In this document: positions 34,881 through 42,431 of the stretch, one piece after another
Numbering within the stretch: the first letter of the stretch is position 1
Layout of the letters: each line of letters opens with the position of its first letter
Assembly: GCF_017310645.1 (NCBI RefSeq)
Contig: NZ_JAFLRH010000015.1
Location: forward strand, 1 to 64,000
DNA from: Paradesulfitobacterium ferrireducens
Lineage (GTDB): Bacteria; Bacillota; Desulfitobacteriia; Desulfitobacteriales; Desulfitobacteriaceae
Direction of reading: 5' to 3'
DNA length: 64,000 nt
Position numbers and translations under genes: made by a program
The notes under the pieces: model-generated
Databases searched by the model: none
Told to the model about the DNA's origin: nothing
What the model saw: only the letters and a program-made list of their open reading frames with translations

Positions 34881-35561
34881 CTATAATATTCCTCGTTCTT
34901 TCAGGCTAATATACCGGTTATCCCCGATAACCACATGATCCAATACTTCTATGCCAAGGATCTTTCCTCCATCCGCCAGCCGCTTGGTCACCTCAATGTC
35001 TTCCCGGCTGGGTGTGGGGTCGCCGCTCGGGTGATTATGCACCAAAATAATCGCGTTGGAATTGCGGCGAATCGCTTCCTTAAAACACTCGCGCGGGTGT
35101 ACCAGAGAGGAATTCAGCGAACCTACGGAAATCGGGGAGATCCCCAGGACGTGGTTCTTGGTATTCAGAGTCACAACCCGGAAGTGTTCACGGTCCAGGT
35201 GCCGCATCTCCTCCATGACTAAGTGGGCAATATCCTGGGGAGAGTTGACTACCGGCCGGCTCGCAGGATCAGCGCTGGCCAAACGCTTTCCAAGCTCCAA
35301 GGCTGCTTTCAGTCCGGCAGCCTTGGCCTGTCCCAAGCCGTGCAGCTGGCTTAACTCGTGCACACTCAGCCGCGCCAGTCCCGCAAGCCCTCCGGAATCA
35401 GCCAGCAGGCGCTCGGCCAAATCCAGAACGTTTTCCCCTTTGACCCCTGTCCTAAGCAGAATAGCCAGCATTTCCCGGTTTGAGAGAGCTTCCGGTCCCA
35501 GCTTATATAACCGTTCACGCGGCAACAGCTCTTCCGGCAAATCTTTTAGCCTGTAATTCAT
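34881..35561 (-). CDS. radC: RadC/YsxA-family JAB-domain protein
   Basis: A 226-residue protein with an N-terminal helix-hairpin-helix (about 40-75, LSQLHGLGQAKAAGLKAAL) and a C-terminal JAMM metalloprotease-like domain, with metal ligands in HNHPSGDPTPSREDIEVT (about 176-193). The old link to DNA repair is not supported; function is unclear. In Firmicutes it usually lies between maf and mreB, as here. Confidence 0.94.
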   Translation of the reverse strand: MNYRLKDLPEELLPRERLYKLGPEALSNREMLAILLRTGVKGENVLDLAERLLADSGGLAGLARLSVHELSQLHGLGQAKAAGLKAALELGKRLASADPASRPVVNSPQDIAHLVMEEMRHLDREHFRVVTLNTKNHVLGISPISVGSLNSSLVHPRECFKEAIRRNSNAIILVHNHPSGDPTPSREDIEVTKRLADGGKILGIEVLDHVVIGDNRYISLKERGIL

Positions 35562-35580
35562 ATATCACCTCGCGCAGGAT

Positions 35581-36222
35581 TTAAACTCCATGCTCAATTC
35601 CCCACGCCTTAAGCATCTCTGTCAGCAGCTCCATCGGAAGCCCAATCACATTACTCAGAGAGCCTTGATAAGATGCCACGAATTTACGGGCCTCTCCCTG
35701 GATTCCGTAAGCCCCCGCTTTATCCAGCGGCTCCCCGCTGTCAACATAGGCTTTGATTTCCGCCGGCAGCAGCCGCCGAAAGCGGACCTTAGTCTCAGCC
35801 GCTTCCGAAGCTATCTCCCAAGCCGCAGAGGATGCGATCGCAGCGGTTCCCGCTGCATCAGTGGTTGCGGTGGCTGCTCCCCGGACCAGGGCCAGCCCTG
35901 TCAGCACCAAATGTTCCTTGGCACTTAAAGATTCAAGCATCTTCTCGGCGTCTTCCCTACTCTCGGGTTTGCCTAAGGCTTGTCCGTCGAGCACCACCAT
36001 TGTGTCAGCCCCAATCACCACATCACCTTTTTTCCCGCCGGCTTCCTGCCAAAGTTGTAAGCCCGCCAACGCTTTCCGTTCGGCTAACATTCTTACTCCG
36101 GCATAAGGGTCTGACTTCGGAGGAAGAGTTTCGTCCACATCAACTTTAATAATTTCAGGCTTATATCCCCACTCGCTCATTAACATTGCTCTCCGGGGGG
36201 AAGATGAAGCCAGAACGAGCAT
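35581..36222 (-). CDS. maf: Maf-family nucleotide pyrophosphatase with Ala-rich insertion
   Basis: Hydrolyses dTTP/UTP or modified nucleotides; Bacillus Maf affects septation. The 213 residues start MLVLASSSPRRAMLM with the family S-S-P-R-R motif, and have GADTMVVLDGQALGKP and the C-terminal GLPMELL. After TGLALVRG there is an Ala/Thr/Ser-rich insertion of about 27 residues (about 111-137) not usual for the family, before KVRFRRL. Confidence 0.92.
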   Translation of the reverse strand: MLVLASSSPRRAMLMSEWGYKPEIIKVDVDETLPPKSDPYAGVRMLAERKALAGLQLWQEAGGKKGDVVIGADTMVVLDGQALGKPESREDAEKMLESLSAKEHLVLTGLALVRGAATATTDAAGTAAIASSAAWEIASEAAETKVRFRRLLPAEIKAYVDSGEPLDKAGAYGIQGEARKFVASYQGSLSNVIGLPMELLTEMLKAWGIEHGV

Positions 36223-36226
36223 GCGG

Positions 36227-36490
36227 TTACCACTTCCTTGACAGGTAATATCCTCCCAATGCTCCTAAAAGGGTAGCCGCCGTAATATTCAAGCGCAAAC
36301 CAAAGGAAAAAGAGAGGAAGAAAAAATCCAGGTAAGTATGCGAAGGGATATCAATCACTGCCGGCCGCAAAAACGGTGCAAAAATCCCGTATTTATCCAG
36401 GCCAAATCCAAAAAGCGTGCCCAGAGCAGCGCCCGTCAGAATCAGGAGAACCATCCTGCCCGCTCCCGATGAATTACGCCCAACAGCCAT
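36227..36490 (-). CDS. DUF4321 small membrane protein
   Basis: An 87-residue protein with two membrane helices (about 13-32 and 58-82) and a Gly-rich first helix (GAALGTLFGFGLDKYG). Such proteins lie before maf and radC in many Clostridia. Function unknown. It ends four bases before maf. Confidence 0.8.
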   Translation of the reverse strand: MAVGRNSSGAGRMVLLILTGAALGTLFGFGLDKYGIFAPFLRPAVIDIPSHTYLDFFFLSFSFGLRLNITAATLLGALGGYYLSRKW

Positions 36491-36518
36491 CTTCCAATCC
36501 CCTCGCCCATAGAAATGA

Positions 36519-36542
36519 AGCCAGGGCCGTAAGCACCTGGCT
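36519..36542 (-). terminator. Weak terminator-like hairpin after the aspA remnant
   Basis: AGCCAGG / CCTGGCT stem with a short T-containing tail. It lies 40 bases past the remnant stop codon, as expected for the end of the cimA operon. Confidence 0.5.
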
Positions 36543-36582
36543 GAACAATTTCAGTTTAACATCTTTAGACTTGAATCGCAAG

Positions 36583-36739
36583 TTAATGCGAATTTCCGTG
36601 TAAAAGCTCGGCTCCGGCGATACCCGGTTCCGTCATTTCATAAGGATTCAAGATAACATCCAGTTCTCATGGTTTGAATCCCATAATAGACATCATCCGG
36701 AACCTCACACATTCCCAGCAAGTCTTTTTCTAAACGCAT
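36583..36739 (-). pseudogene. aspA: Internally deleted aspartate ammonia-lyase remnant
   Basis: The region after cimA keeps both ends of an aspartase/fumarase-family gene. On the minus strand, a strong ribosome site (AAGGAGAAGGGG) precedes ATG at 36739 and reads MRLEKDLLGMCEVPDD then VYYGIQTMRT, the class II lyase N-terminus. Straight after, in another frame, comes DVILNPYEMTEPGIAGAELL and a stop at 36583, the family C-terminus. About 1.3 kb of the middle is gone and the frame is shifted at the junction (about 36660). In the first frame only 34 codons remain. It begins 28 bases after the cimA stop, so it was probably cotranscribed. Confidence 0.85.
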
Positions 36740-36766
36740 ATTAATGCCCCTTCTCCTTCTGCCTGA

Positions 36767-38332
36767 TTATTTGCCCAAACCAATCGCTAAATAAAGGGAG
36801 TCGAGCAATGCCTGGGCACTCGCCCGCAGAATATTGGAAGAAACTCCGATGGTACCCCAGTCCGAATGTCCGAGCCGGGTTTGCACAATCACTCTGACCA
36901 CTGCCTCAGTTCCACTGGAGCCGTCCAAAACCCGTACTTTATAATCGATCAGCTCACTTTCCTCAATCACCGGGAAGAAGGTGCGCAAGGCCTGGCGCAA
37001 GGCTTCATCCAAGGCATGAACCGGCCCGTTGCCCTCCGCCGCGATATGCACGGTTTCCGAACCTACCTGTACCTTAACTACAGCTACAGAATCTAACTCT
37101 CCGCGCAACGGATCACTCCAGACGTGATACTCGAGCAGGTGGAAAGGAGGCTCAAATTTATCCAGCACCCGCATCAACAAGAGATCCAGGCTGCCGTCAG
37201 CGGTTTCAAACTGGAATCCTTGGTTCTCGAGTTCCTTAATCTGAGTCATAGCCACTTCAACCCGTGCATCCTCTTTCCGAATCTCAGGCTCAAAGCGGCG
37301 CATTCTTTCCCAGATGTTGGCCTTACCCGCTTGGTCAGAGACTAAGATGCGGCGTTCATTTCCCACCTGACTGGGTTCAATATGCTCAAAGGTTCGCCTG
37401 TTTTTCAATATGGCATCCACATGCATTCCCGCTTTATGGGCAAAGGCACTCCGTCCCACAAACGGCTGTTTCTCATCAAAAGGATAGTTGGCCAGATCCG
37501 CAACATAACGTGAAAGATGCGTAATCTGCGGGAGTGCGGATTCATCGATCACTTCATACCCTTTCTTTAATTGTAGCAAGGGGATGAGCACGCTTAAATT
37601 AGCATTGCCGCACCGTTCGCCGAATCCGTTCCAACACCCCTGCACTTGGGTAACCCCCGCTTCCACGGCGGCCACACTGTTGGCCACCGCCAGGCCGCCG
37701 TCATTATGGACATGGATGCCCAGGCTGGGTACGGCTAAAGCTTTGGCGGCATTGACTGCCTCTTTAATTTCCTCAGGCAGAGTCCCGCCGTTCGTGTCAC
37801 AGAGAATGATGACAGAAGCTCCTCCTTCTATCGCCGCCTCCACACATTGCAGGGCAAAAGCCCGGTTTTCCTTGAACCCGTCAAAATAATGTTCAGCATC
37901 GAAAAACACCTCGCGGCCGGCCGCTTTTAAGTAGGCCACCGATTCCCGGATAATTCTCAAGTTGTCTTCCAGCGAGCCACGAAGCACGTCCCGCACATGC
38001 AAATCCCAGGACTTGCCGAAAATCGTAATCGTAGATGCCCCGGAAGCTAAAAGCTTCGCCAGAATATCGCTCTCTTCCGGTGCCTCCATCACCCGGCACG
38101 TACTTCCGAAAGCCGCGATTTTTGTACGGGGAAAAGTCATTTTGCTGACTTCTTGGAAAAATTCCTCGTCCCGGGGATTGGCACCCGGCCATCCGGCTTC
38201 TATATATGGAATGCCGACTTCCGCCATTTTCTGAACATAAAGCAACTTATCCTTAACTGAAAAATGCACACCCTCACCCTGGGCTCCATCTCTTAAAGTC
38301 GTGTCATAGACGACAACTTTTGTCTCAGCCAT
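36767..38332 (-). CDS. cimA: (R)-citramalate synthase
   Basis: Condenses pyruvate and acetyl-CoA to citramalate, the threonine-independent route to isoleucine. The 521-residue protein has a DRE-TIM barrel with DTTLRDGAQGEGVHF (residues about 9-23), HVHNDGGLAVAN (metal His pair near 212), a linker, and a C-terminal LeuA dimer/allosteric domain (about 390-515). Length and VHFSVKDKL fit CimA rather than LeuA or homocitrate synthase. The ATG at 38332 follows GAGGGGAAGGGA; an earlier GTG at 38368 overlaps the structured repeat S copy B and is rejected. Confidence 0.9.
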   Translation of the reverse strand: MAETKVVVYDTTLRDGAQGEGVHFSVKDKLLYVQKMAEVGIPYIEAGWPGANPRDEEFFQEVSKMTFPRTKIAAFGSTCRVMEAPEESDILAKLLASGASTITIFGKSWDLHVRDVLRGSLEDNLRIIRESVAYLKAAGREVFFDAEHYFDGFKENRAFALQCVEAAIEGGASVIILCDTNGGTLPEEIKEAVNAAKALAVPSLGIHVHNDGGLAVANSVAAVEAGVTQVQGCWNGFGERCGNANLSVLIPLLQLKKGYEVIDESALPQITHLSRYVADLANYPFDEKQPFVGRSAFAHKAGMHVDAILKNRRTFEHIEPSQVGNERRILVSDQAGKANIWERMRRFEPEIRKEDARVEVAMTQIKELENQGFQFETADGSLDLLLMRVLDKFEPPFHLLEYHVWSDPLRGELDSVAVVKVQVGSETVHIAAEGNGPVHALDEALRQALRTFFPVIEESELIDYKVRVLDGSSGTEAVVRVIVQTRLGHSDWGTIGVSSNILRASAQALLDSLYLAIGLGK

Positions 38333-38366
38333 TCCCTTCCCCTCTTTCGTGCTGCTTTTTTCTAAC

Positions 38367-38558
38367 ACTGAACTAACCCGCCCTAAGTCCCCCGCCCCTA
38401 TAGGCCGAAAGCATCTTGCAGATGTTTTCGCCGAGCCGCAAACTCACAAATTTCTCATTCGGCGAGGATGCGGGTGCCAAAGGGCGGTTAAGTCCAGTAT
38501 GGACTCGACTAACATTCAGTGGGGGTTGAATCCCCCTCTGAATGAAGTCTCGTTCAAC
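38367..38558 (+). repeat. Structured element S (HEARO/omega-RNA-like), copy B
   Basis: About 190 nt. It has the same 5' TGAACTAACCCGCCCTAAGTC, AAGGGCGGTTAAGTCCA, GACTCGACTAACATTCAG and 3' GAATGAAGTCTCGTTCAA segments as copy C. The inner loop of stem 1 is about 60 nt longer than in copies A and C. It ends 35 bp before the cimA ATG, in the cimA 5' region, opposite to its direction. The gap 38333-38695 otherwise holds a terminator-like stem after rex and no gene. Confidence 0.75.
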
Positions 38559-38695
38559 CTCCCGGGTTGAAAAACGTATTTTTAAAGCCCCTGGCCGTTC
38601 TAGTGAACTTCCACGGGCTCAATTAAGCTTATTCTAATACAGCTTATTGTTATATACAACAGTTTTTGTTCAATAATGATCCTGGAATATTATAA

Positions 38696-39328
38696 CTAAA
38701 AACGCTGGGCTCCGATGTTGAAGGTCAAAACCTCAAGGTTTACGGCCAAATCCACATTTCTTAACTCGATTTCCGCCGGAACGTTCAAAACGACCGGGGC
38801 AAAGTTCAAAATGGCCTGTACCCCTGCTTTGACCATCATGTCCGCAATATCTTGGGCCGCTGCGGAGGGAACGGTAATAATGCCGATCTGCGTCCGGTTT
38901 TGTTTCACGACTTCAACCAGATTCTCTAACGGCAATACCTCTACTCCGTTAATTTTGGTTCCGACCTTTTCCGGATCATTATCGAAAATACTCGTGATAA
39001 TGAAACCCCGTTCACGAAACCCTTTATAGGTGCTCAGCGCCAGCCCCAAGTTGCCCAACCCAACCAGAGTAACGCTCCAGTCCACACTCAAGCCTAAAAT
39101 CTTCAAGATATGCCTGCGAAGATCTTTGACATTATAGCCGACACCTCTGGTGCCGAACTCTCCAAAATAAGCAAGATCTTTCCGAACCTGAGCAGGACTG
39201 ACGCCTACTCCCTCCGCTATTTCACCGGAAGAGATCGTTACTATTCCTTTACGGTCAACTTCAGTAAGGTAGCGCGAATATACAGAGAGGCGGATGATCG
39301 TTGCCTCAGGTATTTTCAGCGTCTTCAA
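38696..39328 (-). CDS. rex: Redox-sensing transcriptional repressor Rex
   Basis: Senses the NADH/NAD ratio and represses fermentation and respiration genes. The 210 residues have an N-terminal winged helix (about 5-75, [17 protein letters not shown] and [23 protein letters not shown]) and a Rossmann domain (GLGNLGLAL near 92). I choose a TTG start (39328) with GGGGG six bases upstream; the frame is open eleven codons further. Promoter TTGCGT-16-TATAAT is at 39377-39404. Confidence 0.93.
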   Translation of the reverse strand: MKTLKIPEATIIRLSVYSRYLTEVDRKGIVTISSGEIAEGVGVSPAQVRKDLAYFGEFGTRGVGYNVKDLRRHILKILGLSVDWSVTLVGLGNLGLALSTYKGFRERGFIITSIFDNDPEKVGTKINGVEVLPLENLVEVVKQNRTQIGIITVPSAAAQDIADMMVKAGVQAILNFAPVVLNVPAEIELRNVDLAVNLEVLTFNIGAQRF

Positions 39329-39376
39329 CAAGATCCCCCATTTCTCACGGATAATAGTCAACTTTTTTATATGTTC

Positions 39377-39404
39377 ATTATATCACTATCTAAAGAAAAC
39401 GCAA
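39377..39404 (-). promoter_or_regulatory. rex promoter
   Basis: On the minus strand TTGCGT (39399-39404), 16-bp spacer, TATAAT (39377-39382); about 40 bp before the rex start. Confidence 0.65.
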
Positions 39405-39494
39405 TTTCTTTTACCGTTTTATGGAGATAAATTTTGGAGCGAACGGCCTCAGAGACTCAGAAGAGAAAATTTAATCTTTTTTGAACGATCTCCA

Positions 39495-40178
39495 TTATTT
39501 TGCACGCGTACTCATACCGTTCAGCAACTTTTCATATTGCACAAATACGGCCAACAAGCTTTGGATGTTGGCATTCGCGTTTGGGGCAGCCTGAATCTCC
39601 GAGATACTGTCCTGCAACCCTTGCCATTCTTTTATAGTATAACCGGAAATGCCCTTTTCTATAGCCGCAATATATTTTTCCCGGGTGCCGGGCTCATAAC
39701 CCTGGCGCAGCAAGGCATTTACTCCGGTGAGAACAGCAGCCGTTTCCTGGGCTCCACTGCCGCTGATCCGAAACGAACGTTCCGGTACCACCACCTGCTT
39801 GACCACGGTGTCAATACCGGCTTGTTTTAATTCGAGGCGCAATTCCTGAAGCTCCTCGGGCTTGCGCGCAAAACCAATATCGACACTCCAAGGGCTTGCT
39901 GCCACAATCTCAGCTTTCCATCCTTGCTGAACTAAAGCCTGGACCTGGCGGCGGGCATTTTCCTCTTCCTGAAACACCCCTGTCTGAGAAGTCCAGAAGG
40001 TGATCCCGGGCAGCGACAAAACCCCATTTTCGCTCTGGGCTTGCGTTTGAGCAGGTACAGGCGTAGTCCGGGCAACCAGTTTCACATAGAGCACTCCCAT
40101 TTCCCATACAGCCAGGCCAAGCATGATCAAGAGTGCTCCGCTGAAAAACCAGACGGCTAAGTGCTGCGAACGTCTCAC
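39495..40178 (-). CDS. Membrane-anchored SPOR-domain protein
   Basis: A 227-residue protein with one N-terminal membrane helix (about 10-35) and an extracytoplasmic SPOR-like domain (about 60-125, GVFQEEENARRQVQALVQQG and IGFARKPEELQ). SPOR domains bind denuded glycan at division septa or in spores. The C-terminal helical part (about 135-227) was not recognised. It stands alone between rex and pit, with R1 copy 3 upstream. Confidence 0.72.
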   Translation of the reverse strand: MRRSQHLAVWFFSGALLIMLGLAVWEMGVLYVKLVARTTPVPAQTQAQSENGVLSLPGITFWTSQTGVFQEEENARRQVQALVQQGWKAEIVAASPWSVDIGFARKPEELQELRLELKQAGIDTVVKQVVVPERSFRISGSGAQETAAVLTGVNALLRQGYEPGTREKYIAAIEKGISGYTIKEWQGLQDSISEIQAAPNANANIQSLLAVFVQYEKLLNGMSTRAK

Positions 40179-40269
40179 ATCCCATTCCCCCTTTAGGACA
40201 ACCCTACTAAAAATATGTACTAAGGAGGGGATTTAGAACATTAGAGGCATTATCATTCTAAAGATATCT

Positions 40270-40440
40270 GGCAAGCTGCCTTGCCCGCTCACCACGCGCC
40301 GGAGCTGTTCGCTTGTCGACTCTGCTACCGCGCCAAACCTCTGGGTAATACCTGAAGTGAACCGTGGCGCGGCTTCACGCTTCGTCGACTGCGCTCACGA
40401 CGCTCCTCTGCTCGACGGTTCGCTCTGCAAGGCAGCTTGC
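40270..40440 (+). repeat. 171-bp inverted-repeat element R1, copy 3
   Basis: Same length and order as copies 1 and 2 but more diverged. Its termini read GGCAAGCTGCCTTGC and GCAAGGCAGCTTGC: the A-T pair of the other copies is G-C here, changed on both arms. It lies between the SPOR-protein start and the pit terminator, without the heptamer flanks seen at copies 1 and 2. Confidence 0.85.
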
Positions 40441-40458
40441 TTGAGAGTTTTAAAGAAT

Positions 40459-40488
40459 AATAAAGCCTGGATTTTACCCAGGCTAAAA
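40459..40488 (-). terminator. Terminator of the pit operon
   Basis: AGCCTGG-ATTTTAC-CCAGGCT stem, then TTTATTATT on the minus strand. The stem overlaps the pit stop codon. Confidence 0.8.
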
Positions 40489-41493
40489 GACTTTTGAAAT
40501 CAGAAAATAGAAGAGGGCTGCCATGGCTCCGGTACTTGGGATCGTGACCAGCCAGGCCATGAGCATTTGCTGGGCTACGCCCCAGCGGACGGCTGAAACC
40601 CTTTTAGCAGAGCCCACGCCCATGATCGAGCCGGAGACAACGTGAGTGGTTGATACCGGGAGATGCAAGCCCGGGAAGACAGTAGCCGTCCAGATGACGA
40701 TCGATGAGCTTAAATCAGCGGCAAAACCGTTGATCGGTTCCAGCTTAAAGATTTTACCGCCCATGGTCCGGATGATTTTCCAGCCCCCGGCAGCGGTCCC
40801 CGCAGCCATAGCCAGGGCACACGCTATTTTTACCCACAGGGGGGGCGCCAGCACTGTCGGAGCCTGAACCCCGGCTGCGATCAGGGCCATCGTAATGATC
40901 CCCATCGATTTCTGGGCATCATTGGAACCGTGGTTAAAAGCTAGCAAGGCGGCCGACAGCATTTGCAGCTTGCGGAAACCGCGGTTCACCCTGGAGGGTG
41001 AGACTTTTTGCACCGCCAGCTGCAAACCTTTCATAATCACAAAACCCAGAAGGATCCCGGTAATCGGAGAGAAGATTAAAGCAGAAATTATCTTAATCAG
41101 TCCCTGCCAGTGCAGGACTGCGAAGCCCGCTTTGGCCGAAGCCGCTCCTGCCAGGCCGCCGATAATTGCATGGGAAGAGCTGCTGGGAATCCCGAAATAC
41201 CAAGTAATTAAATTCCAGGCAATGGCTCCGAACAACCCCGCTACCACCACTTCCTGGGTCGCAATCGTCGGGGAGACGATATCTTTGGCAATGGTTTGGG
41301 CCACCCCCGTGCTGTATAAGGCGCCAACCAAATTCATCGCAGCAGCCAGGAAAACTGCCCGTCTCGGGGTCAGCGCCCGGGTGGAAACACTGGTTGCAAT
41401 GGCATTGGCCGTATCATGAAACCCGTTAATATAATCAAATGACAGCGCACTGACAACGACGATTGCCAGAATAACCAGCCCATTGTCAATCAT
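40483..41493 (-). CDS. pit: Inorganic phosphate transporter, PiT family
   Basis: A 336-residue secondary phosphate carrier with about ten helices and the duplicated PiT signature (GFHDTANAIATSVSTRAL near 24; FNHGSNDAQKSMGI near 190). The C-terminal repeat has PVSTTHVVSGSIMGVG. It overlaps the upstream DUF47 gene by eight bases. A Pho box upstream of the pair suggests induction by phosphate limitation. Confidence 0.93.
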   Translation of the reverse strand: MIDNGLVILAIVVVSALSFDYINGFHDTANAIATSVSTRALTPRRAVFLAAAMNLVGALYSTGVAQTIAKDIVSPTIATQEVVVAGLFGAIAWNLITWYFGIPSSSSHAIIGGLAGAASAKAGFAVLHWQGLIKIISALIFSPITGILLGFVIMKGLQLAVQKVSPSRVNRGFRKLQMLSAALLAFNHGSNDAQKSMGIITMALIAAGVQAPTVLAPPLWVKIACALAMAAGTAAGGWKIIRTMGGKIFKLEPINGFAADLSSSIVIWTATVFPGLHLPVSTTHVVSGSIMGVGSAKRVSAVRWGVAQQMLMAWLVTIPSTGAMAALFYFLISKVF

Positions 41494-42112
41494 ATTTTAG
41501 CACCACACCTTTAAGAAGATCGGCCACAGATTCACAATGGTCTAAAATCGTCTCAATATGTTCCAGAATATCCTTCCATTTAATAATTTCAATCGGATCT
41601 TTTTCATACTCAAAGAGCCGGGCCATCTCCTGACGATAAAGCTTGTCCCCGGCGCTCTCCAAATGATAAATTTCTTCCGTAGCAGCAAGAATCTCTGCCT
41701 TCTTGGCATGAATGCTGTTCAAGGCACTGAAAGCAAGCTTAATCTGCTCTCCGGCGGCAGCAGCTAAATGAACCAGTTCTTGAGTAGCCGGAGACGGTTT
41801 GCCGGTGCGGTAGAGCATCATCCGCTCCACTGCTCCTTGCGTAAAATCGACCACATCATCCAGGCTTTGGGCCAAAGTATAAATGTCTTCCCGATCCAAG
41901 GGAGTAATAAAGGTTGAATTCAAACGGTCAATAATCTGAGTGGTAATGGCGTCTGCCTCGTGCTCAAGGCGATGGACTTCTTCAACTTCCTGGGCTGAAA
42001 CAGAACTGAGCTCCATCAGAGCTTCCACCCTTTTTAGAGTAGCACACACGACTTCGGTACTTTGACGAAACAGCTGATAAAACTTGTCTTCTTTTCCCGA
42101 CAATCCTAACAT
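41486..42112 (-). CDS. PiT accessory protein, DUF47/PhoU-like
   Basis: A 208-residue helical protein of the DUF47 family, distantly like PhoU, almost always encoded with a Pit transporter and thought to regulate it. Motifs include EEVHRLEHEADAIT and ITPLDREDIYTLAQSLDDVVD (two runs that carry E/D metal ligands). The ATG at 42112 follows GGAGGG; the longer frame to 42166 is rejected. Confidence 0.9.
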   Translation of the reverse strand: MLGLSGKEDKFYQLFRQSTEVVCATLKRVEALMELSSVSAQEVEEVHRLEHEADAITTQIIDRLNSTFITPLDREDIYTLAQSLDDVVDFTQGAVERMMLYRTGKPSPATQELVHLAAAAGEQIKLAFSALNSIHAKKAEILAATEEIYHLESAGDKLYRQEMARLFEYEKDPIEIIKWKDILEHIETILDHCESVADLLKGVVLKYD

Positions 42113-42156
42113 AAAAAAACCCTCCACCCGTATGGTAAATACTCTTTTCCAAAGGT

Positions 42157-42210
42157 ATTTTATCAAAAGCGGAAGGCAGGATGTGAAATTTTTTGTTAAG
42201 TTTGTGTTAA
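42157..42210 (-). promoter_or_regulatory. Pho box and -10 of the pit operon
   Basis: Three direct hexamers with an 11-bp period on the minus strand: TTAACA (42205-42210), TTAACA (42194-42199), TTTCAC (42183-42188). Twenty bases later comes TAAAAT (42157-42162). This is the layout of PhoP-activated promoters in Gram-positive bacteria. Confidence 0.7.
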
Positions 42211-42301
42211 ATTTTTAACCGAAATTTAATCTCTTGGCATTGAATATTTCAATTCGTTCTCATCCGATTCCTTATAAGCTATTGCGTTTGAATTCTCCCA
42301 G

Positions 42302-42431
42302 CACTGAACTAACCCGCCCTAAGTCGCCCGCCTCTATAGGTCGGCGGGCGCCAAAGGGCGGTTAAGTCCAGTATGGACTCGACTAACATTCAGCGGGGGT
42401 TGAATCCCCCTCTGAATGAAGTCTCGTTCAA
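42302..42431 (+). repeat. Structured element S (HEARO/omega-RNA-like), copy C
   Basis: About 130 nt. TGAAC / GTTCA close the ends. Stem 1 AACCCGCCCT / AAGGGCGGTT encloses a perfect CGCCCGCC / GGCGGGCG hairpin. Stem 2 AGTCCA-GTA-TGGACT. Stem 3 CATTCAG-C-GGGGG / CCCCC-T-CTGAATG. It overlaps the last 13 codons and stop of folC, read on the opposite strand. Confidence 0.78.

Noticed and set aside
38333..38368. GTG start giving a 12-residue longer CimA.
   Set aside because: It lies at the edge of element S, while the internal ATG has a strong ribosome site and fits the family N-terminus.
38636..38660. Rex operator candidate (TTGTTATATACAACA) between rex and cimA.
   Set aside because: The halves are offset by one base and do not fit TTGTGAAnnnnTTCACAA well; no promoter was seen with it.
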